Of a stretch of 45,748 bases of DNA, positions 1-7,591 are shown in pieces. Under the pieces are notes generated by a model. The model searched no databases. It was not told the origin of the DNA and saw nothing but the letters and a program-made list of their open reading frames with translations. Every line of letters starts with the position of its first letter. Positions within the stretch are counted from its first letter, which is position 1. The stretch is from Bacillus sp. 123MFChir2 (GTDB lineage Bacteria > Bacillota > Bacilli > Bacillales > Bacillaceae_G): positions 1 through 45,748 of the forward strand of contig NZ_KB910960.1 of assembly GCF_000383235.1 (NCBI RefSeq). Reading direction: 5' to 3'. Made by a program: the position numbers and the translations under genes.

Positions 1-1199
1 GTTTGTTCCGCAATATTCGTAATCGCCTTTAAAGCTTTATCTATGTCTTGCGTACGCATAACAAGACGTTCTATCACCGTAGATGTTTCTTCAACAACTT
101 TATGAACATTATTCATTTGCGTAATAGATTGCTTAATTACTTTACTTCCACTATTCACACGATCTGTTGTGACAACAGCAACTTCAGCAACTGTTGATGC
201 TGATTCAGCTACTGTTTGAACCCCATCTGCTACGTTATTCATTGCTGTTGAACTCTCTTGAATACTCGTAACTTGTCCTACTATTTGTTTGTTCACCTCA
301 TGAATTATTTGAACTGCTTCATTAGAGATTTGAGATGCTTGATTTGTATTTTGCAACATGCTATCAGTTGAGGAAGTAACCTCGTGTGCCGTTACCTTTA
401 TTTTTCCCATTAGTTGTTGTAAGTTGTCTAACATATGATTAAAAGATGTAACGATACTTCCTAATTCATCATTTGCTTGATAAGACGTACGTATGACTAA
501 ATTCCCATCCGCTACTTCTTTCATATCGTGTTCTAATAAAGTAATTGGACGCTGAATAGCTGTTTTAATAATATATCCAATGAAGATAATAATTACAGTC
601 GATATAACTGAAATAATAATAAACGTCGTTATTGTGGTTTCCGCACTGCTGGCATTGCTTTTCTGTAATTTTTCTGCATTATTACTATTATACTTAATAA
701 GCTCGTCAATACTATTACTTGCTTTTTCCATGTCGGGCTCGACTTCTTTTAAATAATAAGTATACGCCTCTTCGTTTTTATTTTGCATTGCCAAATTTTT
801 TGCTTCATTTATGTGCCTTCTTAATTCTTTAAGGTTTTTTTGGAGATTTTCATATAATTGCTTTTCTTCTTGTTCATCTATCTTAGATTCATATTCTTTT
901 AATAATTGATTGTCAGCGCTCTGCAATTGATCCATTCTATCTATTAATTCTTTATTTCTGTTTTCATCAGTTGTGACCATAAGTTCCACAAGGTTCTTAA
1001 TAGTATAATTAAAATTAGATTCCACAGACTCTATCCAGTAAATTGGAAGTAGTCTTTCTTCATACATGCTTGCAGAAGCTTCTCCTGTTTTTACTAATCC
1101 CTTATATCCTATAAACGATAAGAGAATACATGCAATACTAGCTATAATCATTAGTGCATTTAATTTCGTGCCGATTTTACTATTTTTCAACAATGACAT
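1..1199 (-). CDS. methyl-accepting chemotaxis protein, 4HB type (3' end outside window)
   Basis: Membrane chemoreceptor that would signal to CheA/CheW. The gene begins at ATG 1199 (MSLLKNSKIGTKLNALM...) behind AAAGAGGTG and runs off the window, so about 399 codons are present. Visible parts are a first membrane segment (about residues 10-32), a periplasm-side helical sensor of roughly 150 residues typical of 4HB_MCP, a second membrane segment (about 190-212), a HAMP region, and the start of the cytoplasmic signalling helix ending near AITNIAEQ, just before the conserved hairpin tip. It is the same class as the tandem receptors at 32.5-41.2 kb but clearly more diverged and on the opposite strand. 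The ligand cannot be inferred. Confidence 0.93.
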   Translation of the reverse strand, partial: MSLLKNSKIGTKLNALMIIASIACILLSFIGYKGLVKTGEASASMYEERLLPIYWIESVESNFNYTIKNLVELMVTTDENRNKELIDRMDQLQSADNQLLKEYESKIDEQEEKQLYENLQKNLKELRRHINEAKNLAMQNKNEEAYTYYLKEVEPDMEKASNSIDELIKYNSNNAEKLQKSNASSAETTITTFIIISVISTVIIIFIGYIIKTAIQRPITLLEHDMKEVADGNLVIRTSYQANDELGSIVTSFNHMLDNLQQLMGKIKVTAHEVTSSTDSMLQNTNQASQISNEAVQIIHEVNKQIVGQVTSIQESSTAMNNVADGVQTVAESASTVAEVAVVTTDRVNSGSKVIKQSITQMNNVHKVVEETSTVIERLVMRTQDIDKALKAITNIAEQ

Positions 1200-1630
1200 T
1201 ACTCTACACCTCTTTCTATCTTTATATTACGTTTTATAGTTTATAACAAAAAATTACAAAACACGATATATTATTTAAAAACTACCGTTTTTTTGTCATT
1301 TTTATTCCAAATTAATAACTCCTGTATTTAAACAAACGTTTGATTAATGCTGCCAAAGCGGAACGAACATGTTAATCAAACGTTTGTTTAAAAATTGTTT
1401 CACCCCTATCGACACCTTAAAATATGATATATATGAACCACTCCTACGCACAGCCGCCTATCTTAAAAAGAAAGGTTTTCAATTTTTCAGTTTTTCAATT
1501 TGCATTCATACAGTGACAAAACTGTAAGGTTATTTGCAAAAAATGTTAGAAAAATCGATGGTTCAGTTCCATTTTTTATATTATAATTTTTCAAGTTCCA
1601 AGTTATTACATTACAAACAGGAGAATTACT
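1200..1630. other. intergenic region with palindrome and repeat fragment
   Basis: No gene is seen. The stretch separates divergent genes. It holds the 21-bp inverted repeat at 1327-1392 and, at about 1436-1512, a piece resembling the 3' end of the bcr1-like repeat (CTTAAAAAGAAAGGTTTTC followed by a TTTTTCAATTTGCAT-type end). The ribosome binding site of the 1631 gene (CAGGAGAATTACT) lies at its right end. Confidence 0.6.
1327..1392. promoter_or_regulatory. perfect 21-bp inverted repeat, probable paired operators
   Basis: The left arm is 1327-1347 and the right arm 1372-1392, exact reverse complements separated by 24 bp. Each arm contains the self-palindromic core CAAACGTTTG, so two identical operator-like sites face each other. 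Sites of this look are typical of TetR-family repressors, but no regulator gene is adjacent. The arms are AT-rich and no run of T follows either one, so a terminator is less likely. Confidence 0.6.
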
Positions 1631-2272
1631 ATGAAAAATAATAAGTTTTCAGCCTTTATCCCATTATCTTATCTACTCCTACTTATACCTGTAAGTGCTC
1701 TTTACGACGTACTAAATCACTCAACAGTAGGCGCTGTAAATGTAACAACAAAAATAGATGAATGGATTCCATTTACAAAAGAATTTATCGTTCCCTATTT
1801 ACTTTGGTTTCCTTATTTGTATGGTACTCTTATTTATTACTGTTTTGCTGATCGAAAGCTCTATTATGTTACATTAAGTAGTATCTTATTTGGGAAACTC
1901 ACTTCCTTTAGCGTCTATTATATGTGGCAAACAACGGTAACACGCCCTGAAGTAATCGGCAATGATATATTTGCTAATTTAGTGCGCTATATTTATAGTA
2001 TCGATCAGCCCGTGAATTGTTTTCCTAGCATTCATGTACTTACAACATTTGTCATTATGATTACAGCCTATAAACGGAAAGAACAAAATAAATGGGTGTA
2101 CGGCCTGCTAACATTTGTTGGTATACTCATTATTTTATCTACCTTATTTACAAAGCAGCACGCCTTTGTAGATGCGGTAGCAGGCGCTGTACTAGGAAGC
2201 TTCCTCTATGCCGCTATACACTATGTATTTGAATTACGCGAACAAAAGGTTACTGTGCAAGCCGGAGTATAA
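1631..2272 (+). CDS. PAP2 / inositolphosphotransferase-like membrane protein
   Basis: Integral membrane protein of 213 residues with about five or six hydrophobic segments. It keeps the phosphatase motifs of the PAP2 superfamily in the PSIH variant: CFPSIHV near residue 135, then KQHAFVDAVAG near 180, where the second His and an Asp would complete the active site. This PSxH form is found in the AUR1-type and related lipid phosphatase or phosphotransferase branch. The likely substrate is a membrane lipid phosphate. The start is ATG 1631 behind CAGGAGAATTACT. It stands alone, with a strong terminator right after it. Confidence 0.82.
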   Translation: MKNNKFSAFIPLSYLLLLIPVSALYDVLNHSTVGAVNVTTKIDEWIPFTKEFIVPYLLWFPYLYGTLIYYCFADRKLYYVTLSSILFGKLTSFSVYYMWQTTVTRPEVIGNDIFANLVRYIYSIDQPVNCFPSIHVLTTFVIMITAYKRKEQNKWVYGLLTFVGILIILSTLFTKQHAFVDAVAGAVLGSFLYAAIHYVFELREQKVTVQAGV

Positions 2273-2283
2273 TCTATAACAAA

Positions 2284-2318
2284 AAAAGCAGACTGCGGCT
2301 TCTTCAGTCTGCTTTTCT
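2284..2318. terminator. bidirectional intrinsic terminator
   Basis: AGCAGACTG (2287-2295) and CAGTCTGCT (2305-2313) form a 9-bp stem with a T run on one side and an A run on the other. It serves the PAP2-like gene and probably also the convergent permease gene. Confidence 0.85.
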
Positions 2319-2371
2319 CTATGTAAGAGGAGATTTTCAAATTGGCATATTTTTAACGCTCTTACTAGTCT

Positions 2372-3385
2372 TTAAGATTGTGGCACAGTCATATCACCTG
2401 GTTTAATGCGACCGGCCTTTTTCAACATGATATACAGTATATAAGAAACAGCTACTGGAATTACGATATAAGTAATCACGATCGCTGGAACTACGCTAAG
2501 TCCTTGATTAGAAATTAAATTAATTGGTGCGATAAGGGAACTAAGCCCAAGACCGGCAATTTCTTTCCCTGCTGTAAGGTGGAATCCAAGTGCCGATACA
2601 GGCCCTACAATTGCACTCGCAACAACAGTTGGTACAAGAATCATTGGATTTTTAGTAATATTAGGGAGCTGCACTTTCGGTGTACAAAGAGCCTGGGCTA
2701 ATATACCACCTAAATTATTTTCCTTCGCAGAGATAACAGCGAATCCAATAAATTGAGCAACGCATCCTGCTAGTGCAGCACCACCTGCCACGCCGTCTAA
2801 GCTAAGTGCAATTGCTAAAGCTGCTGATGACGCTGGAGAAATTAATAACAATCCCCAAACAACTGCAAGTACAATAGAAGCGATAAATGGACTACCAGCT
2901 GAGCTATCTTTAATAAATGCGCCAACTGCATTTAAGACCGGGTTAATATTTTGAGATAGCCAAATACCAACTAAACCTGAACCTAATATTGCCGCAAACG
3001 GAACGAGCATCATATCTAAAGCTGTTTTTCCGCTTAATCGTTTACCGATATAAACCGCTAAAGTCGCTGTTAATAACGCACCGATTGGTTCACCAGTTTT
3101 AATCATCAAACCAGCTGCAGTAATCGAAATCGATCCAGCTCCAATCGCTCCGGCAACCATCGCTGAGAAAATGACAAGTCCATTTGCTCCGAGCATAAAA
3201 GCAATTCCTGCTCCAATTGCCGGTGCCATAAGTGATTTCGCAACAACTCCTATTGTAATTAACATCGGAATATCAGCAATTCTTCCTATATTCTCAATAA
3301 GTAGGCCAATTCCAAGAGATACGAAAATACCTTGTGCAATTCCTGCAGACCCTTTAAATATACGAGGCATGATATATTTCTTCAT
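2372..3385 (-). CDS. PTS EIIC-like (PTS_EIIC_2 type) membrane protein
   Basis: A 337-residue, very hydrophobic protein with about ten membrane segments and the Gly/Ala-rich repeats of the stand-alone EIIC family PF13303 (as I recall the family). No EIIA or EIIB domain is fused or nearby, so sugar phosphorylation by the PTS is not supported; transport of a small carboxylate or similar solute is equally possible. It starts at ATG 3385 behind GAGGAAGG. It is the second gene of an operon with ldh3: only 20 bp separate the two genes, and no terminator lies between them. The pairing suggests uptake or export of the dehydrogenase substrate, which is inference. Confidence 0.8.
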   Translation of the reverse strand: MKKYIMPRIFKGSAGIAQGIFVSLGIGLLIENIGRIADIPMLITIGVVAKSLMAPAIGAGIAFMLGANGLVIFSAMVAGAIGAGSISITAAGLMIKTGEPIGALLTATLAVYIGKRLSGKTALDMMLVPFAAILGSGLVGIWLSQNINPVLNAVGAFIKDSSAGSPFIASIVLAVVWGLLLISPASSAALAIALSLDGVAGGAALAGCVAQFIGFAVISAKENNLGGILAQALCTPKVQLPNITKNPMILVPTVVASAIVGPVSALGFHLTAGKEIAGLGLSSLIAPINLISNQGLSVVPAIVITYIVIPVAVSYILYIMLKKAGRIKPGDMTVPQS

Positions 3386-3405
3386 CTGTTTTACCTTCCT
3401 CTAAT

Positions 3406-4356
3406 CTAGCAACCAATTATTTTCATATAGTCCCGTAAAATATCATTTGATTGTGCAAATTGGCTTTCTTCAGCTTCTGTTAAGCTCAGCTCAACAATCT
3501 CTTTTACACCATCTCTTGTTATGATAGCTGGGACACCTGTACAAATTTCATATTCACCATATTCACCATCTAGAATTGTTGATACAGCCATAACACGATA
3601 ATCATCATTAAAAATAGAACGTGCAATATAAGCTAAGGAATTCCCGGTACCGTAATAAGTTGTTCCTTTTCGTTTAGAAATTTCTAAACCCGCTTTTGCA
3701 GTTTGTTCGACAATTGCATCTAAATCAATATCTGCAAACCGTTCTTTTTGCTCTTCTAAAATTTGGAGAATTGGTTTTCCGCCAACTGTTACGTGAGACC
3801 AAGCAACCATTTGTGAATCGCCATGTTGTCCTAATGAGTAACCGTGAATGCTACGCGGATCTACCTCAAATATTTCAGACAAAATTGTTCGTAAGCGCGA
3901 AGAATCTAAAGATGTTCCAGTACCAATTACGCGGTTTCTCGGAAAACCGGATAACTTCCAAACCTGGTAAGTCATAATATCAACTGGATTAGAGGCAATT
4001 AAGAAAATACCTTGAAATCCGCTTTCCATAACCCCCGATACAACACTTTCCATAATTTTTGCACCTGCTCTTAAAGTATCAAGACGACTTTGTCCTGGTT
4101 TTGGAGTAGGTCCTGCTGTAATAATAACAATATCCATATCCTTACAATTTTCATAAGTTCCTGCATATACTTTTGTTCTTGTATTTATAAAATTCATGCT
4201 GTGTGACAAATCCATCGCTTCGCCAACTGCTCGTTCATGATTAATATCAATTAACACTAATTCTTCACAGATTCCTTGATTCACAATAGAATACGCACAG
4301 CTAGATCCAACTAACCCAGTACCTATAATTGCAACTTTTCTTGTACTTCTATTCAT
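3406..4356 (-). CDS. ldh3: L-lactate / 2-hydroxyacid dehydrogenase, LDH3 type
   Basis: NAD-dependent cytosolic dehydrogenase of 316 residues, full length. The Rossmann motif GTGLVGS is at 12-18, catalytic H178 is in GQHGDS, and D151 and R154 sit in TSLDSSR. The active-site loop reads [11 protein letters not shown] (81-91): R91 is the conserved loop arginine, but the usual lactate-specifying Gln before KPG is Pro85, and the usual Glu is Gln89. The B. anthracis LDH3 sequence as I remember it has a similar loop, so this is a subfamily trait and may mean wider 2-oxoacid specificity. A Rex operator lies upstream at 4451-4468 and a permease gene follows in the same operon. Confidence 0.93.
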   Translation of the reverse strand: MNRSTRKVAIIGTGLVGSSCAYSIVNQGICEELVLIDINHERAVGEAMDLSHSMNFINTRTKVYAGTYENCKDMDIVIITAGPTPKPGQSRLDTLRAGAKIMESVVSGVMESGFQGIFLIASNPVDIMTYQVWKLSGFPRNRVIGTGTSLDSSRLRTILSEIFEVDPRSIHGYSLGQHGDSQMVAWSHVTVGGKPILQILEEQKERFADIDLDAIVEQTAKAGLEISKRKGTTYYGTGNSLAYIARSIFNDDYRVMAVSTILDGEYGEYEICTGVPAIITRDGVKEIVELSLTEAEESQFAQSNDILRDYMKIIGC

Positions 4357-4450
4357 GATGATCTCCCCTGCTTCCTAATATAGCCTTCTTTGTTTTATAT
4401 ACCTAACACGTTTTATTATAGAAGCTTTTTCCATAGAAACCATGTACAAC

Positions 4451-4468
4451 TTGTGAAAAGTATCACAA
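4451..4468. promoter_or_regulatory. Rex operator upstream of ldh3
   Basis: TTGTGA (4451-4456), six bases, then TCACAA (4463-4468) form a perfect inverted repeat that matches the known Rex (NADH/NAD sensing repressor) box. It is about 95 bp upstream of the ldh3 start. A TATAAT is found nearer the gene (about 4417-4422 on the minus strand) with no convincing -35. Confidence 0.82.
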
Positions 4469-4537
4469 ATAATATAGACATTTTATGTCCCTTTGCACAT
4501 AATTCCGACAAAGTTCCGAATGTTTTATTTTCACAAA

Positions 4538-4574
4538 AAAGCGAATAACGTCTCGATTACGCTATCCGCTTTGA
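4538..4574 (-). terminator. intrinsic terminator downstream of the CotF-like genes
   Basis: On the minus strand AAAGCGGATAGCGT pairs imperfectly with ACGTTATTCGCTTT around a short loop and is followed by a T run. It stops transcription from the small spore-protein genes before ldh3. Confidence 0.7.
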
Positions 4575-4588
4575 AATATTTCTGTTTT

Positions 4589-4743
4589 TATCCCGCTATT
4601 TGCAGGCAGTAATACTCCCACCTCAAAGTTCAGTGAAAGCAGAGAAGCTAAGTGGGGGATACACTGCCCGTAAAAGCCCGATTGGTGAGGGATGATAATC
4701 AGCGGGGATGAAGAAAACCCCCACTGATTAAAGTTGCACTTTA
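4589..4743 (-). repeat. hairpin repeat (ATAAAGTG-headed family), copy 1
   Basis: Read on the minus strand it begins ATAAAGTGCAACTTTAATC, then has a GGGGGTTTTCTTCATCCCC-type hairpin and the block CCCTCACCAATCGGGC, and ends at a GCGGGATA tail. The copy at 41722-41845 shares head, hairpin and CCCTCACC block. The TAA of its first bases is the stop codon of the gene at 4741-4989. Confidence 0.75.
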
Positions 4744-4989
4744 TTGTGCATTCAATTGACTTTTTAACTGCTGTACAACCATTGGATTAGCCGGTGCTGC
4801 TGGTTGATAATAGCCCTTTTGCATCGCATATTCATATAGATTGCGCTGTCTTACTTCATCTTGATTACGAATTTGAATTAATGTTTGATGTAATTGTTCA
4901 TTATTCGCTTGCGCAATATAGTTTGCATAACCCGTTAAACTTGCATTTAACCCAGCTAAATAATCATTCACCATATCTTTTTCATTCAT
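4741..4989 (-). CDS. CotF-like small spore coat protein
   Basis: 82 residues, mostly helical, Gln- and Asn-rich, resembling part of the CotF spore-coat domain (ferritin-like fold). Residues 1-60 would form two helices, followed by a Pro-rich PAAPANPMV segment. It starts at ATG 4989 behind GGAG. It sits 13 bp downstream of a second CotF-like gene, so the two probably make complementary halves of the domain. Its stop codon is contributed by an interspersed repeat. Coat location is inferred from the family only. Confidence 0.75.
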   Translation of the reverse strand: MNEKDMVNDYLAGLNASLTGYANYIAQANNEQLHQTLIQIRNQDEVRQRNLYEYAMQKGYYQPAAPANPMVVQQLKSQLNAQ

Positions 4990-5002
4990 ATTCTCTGCAC
5001 TC

Positions 5003-5188
5003 CTATCCTAGAAACAACATTAATTGTTGTTTCGTATTTTGTGCATCTTGCACATCTTTTTGCAACATCTGTTTCAGCTGCGGATCGGTACATGTCTGTG
5101 CATACTCTTGTAGTTTGTTAATAACTGTTGCATGCCCGCCAATCAGATGACGCAAATTTTCTACTTCAAGTTCCGTTAAATTTTGCAT
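5003..5188 (-). CDS. CotF-like small spore coat protein, N-terminal type
   Basis: 61 residues starting MQNLTELEVENLRHLIGG. I chose ATG 5188 because AAAGGAAGG lies nine bases before it, whereas the in-frame ATG at 5215 has no ribosome binding site. The pattern (LTELEVENLRHLIGGH then a Gln-rich helix) is that of the first helix pair of CotF/YhcQ-type coat proteins. It is the first gene of a two-gene operon with the gene ending at 4741. Confidence 0.75.
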   Translation of the reverse strand: MQNLTELEVENLRHLIGGHATVINKLQEYAQTCTDPQLKQMLQKDVQDAQNTKQQLMLFLG

Positions 5189-5255
5189 TGTGACGACCTT
5201 CCTTTCTTTGTTCATTCACGATTTAGTATTTATTTCTTTTGAAATTGTATGCACG

Positions 5256-5286
5256 AAAAAACCTTAGAATCGCTTCTAAGGTTTTA
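5256..5286. terminator. terminator overlapping the tetR stop
   Basis: AAAACCTTAGAA (5258-5269) and TTCTAAGGTTTT (5274-5285) form a perfect 12-bp stem with a four-base loop, flanked by A and T runs. The tetR TAA (5284-5286) is part of it. Confidence 0.88.
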
Positions 5287-5841
5287 TCCTTTCATCACAT
5301 GCAGTCCTTTAATAAATGTTTCCAATAATAAATGTAAACTCACATCTAAATCCAGCGGCAACCCAAATCCGCCTTGCTGTTCGATCGACGCAAATCCGTG
5401 ACAAATACTTCTTAGTCCGCGCGTCGCATGAAGTACATTCTCTCCTTCTAAGCCGTATTGCTGTAAAACCCGAAGACAAAGCTCTACAATTCCGTCTCCT
5501 GCTTGTTGCACTTCTTCATCTCGTAAAAAAGTTGCTTCATACAATCCAGGATGTTTTCGGACAAACGCCACGTACGCTTCTCCTAATGCATGAATTGCTT
5601 CGTCCATACTTTTATCCTCTACCGCCTCTTTCAGCGCCCCATGTAGCTGGTCTACTCCGTAAACACCAAGGTTTTTTCGTACGTCCTGTAAACTTTTCAC
5701 ATGATTATATAAAGAGGGAGAACGTACCCCCAGCCTTTGCGATAATGACGCTAATGTTACTTCTTGTATGCCATTTGTATCTGCGATTTCTGCCGCTGTG
5801 ACTACGATTTTCTGTAATGTAAGTCCGATTCTCGGTGACAT
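5284..5841 (-). CDS. TetR/AcrR-family repressor (WHG C-terminal domain)
   Basis: 185-residue DNA-binding repressor. The N-terminal helix-turn-helix is residues 10-55 (ITAAEIAD-type helix then LASLSQRLGVRSPSLYNHVKS). The C-terminal half, with MDEAIHALGEAYVAFVRKHPGLYEATF, matches the TetR WHG domain class. It starts at ATG 5841 behind GAGGG, three bases after the stop of the MBL-hydrolase gene, so the two are translationally coupled. It most likely represses its own operon through the twin ACTAATGNNATTAGT-type sites at 6590-6627. The inducer is unknown. Confidence 0.9.
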   Translation of the reverse strand: MSPRIGLTLQKIVVTAAEIADTNGIQEVTLASLSQRLGVRSPSLYNHVKSLQDVRKNLGVYGVDQLHGALKEAVEDKSMDEAIHALGEAYVAFVRKHPGLYEATFLRDEEVQQAGDGIVELCLRVLQQYGLEGENVLHATRGLRSICHGFASIEQQGGFGLPLDLDVSLHLLLETFIKGLHVMKG

Positions 5842-5844
5842 AAA

Positions 5845-6567
5845 TTAACCCTCTTTCATACTTTCTATATTTCGCTTTGCTTCCTGAATAGCACGGTCTA
5901 TTGCAGCACCTGGATTATTTATCATTTTTCCATGCCCTGCCGCAAGTAAGGACGGTTCATATTCTCTTAGCTTTTCTGCACTCTGTAATGCTACTTCTTT
6001 ACTCCACGTTGCCATCGCAGGAAACGGGAACCAAAATTTCATTTGTCCCGAAACAGCTATGCCCCCTCTTGTTTGCAATGCATCCCCGGCAATAAGAGCT
6101 TTATTTCGCGTATCAAGAAATGACATGGAGCCTGGTGTATGTCCCGGCGCTGCTATCGCAAGAAGCGATCCAATTCGGTCTCCATCCTCTAATAAAACAT
6201 CTGGCCCTGTCTTCACTTTTTTTGGTACACCGCCTTTTATCGGTGTATTTGGTTCATCTCTTTGTAATGTCGTATCTCCTTCTAACAAACGTGCATCCCG
6301 CTTAGAAATATAAACTGGAACATCAGGAAGTACTTCCTTTAATGCGTCTAGCGCACCGATGTGATCATCATGTGCATGTGTTAATACAATATTAATAATT
6401 GGTTTCCCTATTTTCTCAGCCGCTTGTAAAATATCTTTTGCGCTATATGGAAGTGCCGCATCAATTAAAGTTAACCCCTCTTCTTCCTCCACAAAGTAAC
6501 AATTCACAGGAAACACTCTTGGTAAAAATGACAATTGATATACTGTTTTTTCGTGCATCATTCTCAT
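5845..6567 (-). CDS. MBL-fold metallo-hydrolase
   Basis: 240-residue cytosolic metallo-beta-lactamase-fold hydrolase. The zinc motif THAHDDH is at 63-69 (H64, H66, D68, H69), followed by AAPGHTPGS with the third His cluster and LIAGDAL with the bridging Asp, and a C-terminal AGHGK. Substrate unknown; glyoxalase II-like or quorum-lactonase-like activities are both possible. I placed the start at ATG 6567 (MRMMHEK), with GGGAG eight bases upstream. Longer in-frame ATGs up to 6648 would lie upstream of the predicted promoter and so cannot be used. First gene of an operon with the TetR repressor. Confidence 0.88.
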   Translation of the reverse strand: MRMMHEKTVYQLSFLPRVFPVNCYFVEEEEGLTLIDAALPYSAKDILQAAEKIGKPIINIVLTHAHDDHIGALDALKEVLPDVPVYISKRDARLLEGDTTLQRDEPNTPIKGGVPKKVKTGPDVLLEDGDRIGSLLAIAAPGHTPGSMSFLDTRNKALIAGDALQTRGGIAVSGQMKFWFPFPAMATWSKEVALQSAEKLREYEPSLLAAGHGKMINNPGAAIDRAIQEAKRNIESMKEG

Positions 6568-6589
6568 ATTTCCAGCTCCCTTTCCAAAA

Positions 6590-6636
6590 ACTAATGTCAT
6601 TAGTTTCATTATACTAATACCATTAGTTTTTGTCAC
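6590..6636 (-). promoter_or_regulatory. MBL-tetR promoter with two operators
   Basis: On the minus strand: -35 GTGACA (6631-6636), 17-bp spacer, -10 TATAAT (6608-6613). Palindrome ACTAATGGTATTAGT (6613-6627) fills the spacer, and ACTAATGACATTAGT (6590-6604) covers the expected start point near 6601. The two palindromes are 23 bp apart centre to centre, about two helical turns, which is a classical repressor arrangement. Confidence 0.87.
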
Positions 6637-6654
6637 CATAAATTCCATTTTCGG

Positions 6655-6693
6655 GCAAAAAAAGAAGAAGTAGTCGTTTTATATGACTACTTC
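6655..6693 (-). terminator. terminator after the deaminase gene
   Basis: GAAGTAGTC (6667-6675) and GACTACTTC (6685-6693) form a 9-bp stem; the minus strand continues with a TTCTTTTTTT tract. Confidence 0.85.
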
Positions 6694-6709
6694 CTTTCCC
6701 CTAATTAAA

Positions 6710-7120
6710 TTACTCTTGGCAATCTTTGTATGCCTCATACCAATGATACGGCTGTATTTCTTGTAACGTCTTGAAAATAAGTTTTCCCTCTCGAGAATAA
6801 ATTGCCGCTTTCACATCCGAGCCCCAATAAAATAAACGCTCTTGGCAAACGCCGCATGGGGTCAATACTTTGAATTCATCATGTTCGTCATCTCTTGTCA
6901 CACAAATACTATGTGTGATCCTCTTATTTAACTTATGCGCCTCACATATCGCCCCAGTTTCCATACATAATTCGGTTGAAGCATTAATAACTTCAGGAGC
7001 AACACTAATCAATATATCGCCGTCTTCCGTACACATTGCCGCAGCTCCTCCCCATCCTACGGGATAGCGCTTCTTAATAAACTGAGTAGCTGCTTCATAT
7101 AGTTCTTGTTCAATTGACAT
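6710..7120 (-). CDS. cytidine / blasticidin-S deaminase-family protein
   Basis: 136-residue zinc-dependent deaminase of the CDA fold. The zinc and catalytic residues are C52 and E54 in CMETGAI (usually CAE) and C89/C92 in PCGVC. The length and single compact domain fit the homotetrameric cytidine deaminase or blasticidin-S deaminase branch. Met53 replaces the usual Ala, so the substrate is not certain. Starts at ATG 7120 behind AAGGG, only 15 bp after an MFS remnant, and has its own terminator downstream. Confidence 0.85.
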   Translation of the reverse strand: MSIEQELYEAATQFIKKRYPVGWGGAAAMCTEDGDILISVAPEVINASTELCMETGAICEAHKLNKRITHSICVTRDDEHDEFKVLTPCGVCQERLFYWGSDVKAAIYSREGKLIFKTLQEIQPYHWYEAYKDCQE

Positions 7121-7135
7121 GACATCAATACCCTT

Positions 7136-7429
7136 CTACATTGTCTCTTTCTCTAAAAGCTGCTTCTTCATCGAGCTATATAAAAATAAACTTTGTGTAA
7201 AGTACATTCCCGCTAACAATAAAGTAATTGACCCGATTAAATACAATTGAGATGACGGTACATAATCAGCTAATACTCCGCCAAGTAAGTATCCTACAGA
7301 AGCCAGTGCACCTTGAATCGCATACACAACTGTTAATGCTCTCCCTAAATACTCCCCATCAATACTTGTTTGCAGTATAGTGGTACATACCTCCAACCTT
7401 TCTTTTCCATTTTTTATAGAATAACACAA
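7136..7429 (-). pseudogene. C-terminal remnant of an MFS efflux transporter
   Basis: 97 codons. From about residue 16 on, TTILQTSIDGEYLGRALTVVYAIQGALASVGYLLGGVLADYV is the region of the last three or four membrane helices of a DHA3-type MFS permease. Ten or so membrane segments that should precede it are absent from the sequence on either frame upstream. The first 15 residues are unrelated junk. This is a decayed gene, not a functional small transporter. It may still read through into the deaminase gene. Confidence 0.75.
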
Positions 7430-7484
7430 ATACGAGGGTTGTTCACTTAATTTTCAGACATTTTTCTTATGTCGAATATCGTCG

Positions 7485-7550
7485 AAGGGTCTTTATTTCA
7501 TGTCGAAGCGCCGATATATCCCAAAAAGCGTTGATAAATCAGCAGCGGAC
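7485..7550. repeat. fragment related to the ATAAAGTG-headed repeat
   Basis: The reverse complement begins ATATATCGGCGCTTCGACA followed by TGAAATAAAG; the same 19 bases followed by CGATATAAAG occur at 16930-16955. It looks like the leading flank of the repeat without its hairpin body. Confidence 0.5.
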
Positions 7551-7551
7551 A

Positions 7552-7583
7552 CAAAAAGGAGCTGCCCTCCATGGCAGCTCCTT
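7552..7583 (-). terminator. terminator of the fad operon
   Basis: GGAGCTGCC (7558-7566) and GGCAGCTCC (7573-7581) form a strong stem, and the minus strand continues with TTTTT, 9-40 bp after the fadE stop. Confidence 0.9.
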
Positions 7584-7591
7584 CATATTTA

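Noticed and set aside
3171-3404. 77-codon plus-strand frame opposite the EIIC-like gene
   Set aside because: Antisense to a long conserved membrane protein; Ile/Pro/Ala periodicity mirrors the codons of the real gene.
4651-4740. Possible CRISPR-like repeat block because of recurring GGGGATGAAGAA and CCCGATTGGTGAGGG
   Set aside because: The blocks occur once per element and elements are tens of kilobases apart; there is no regular spacing and no cas gene.
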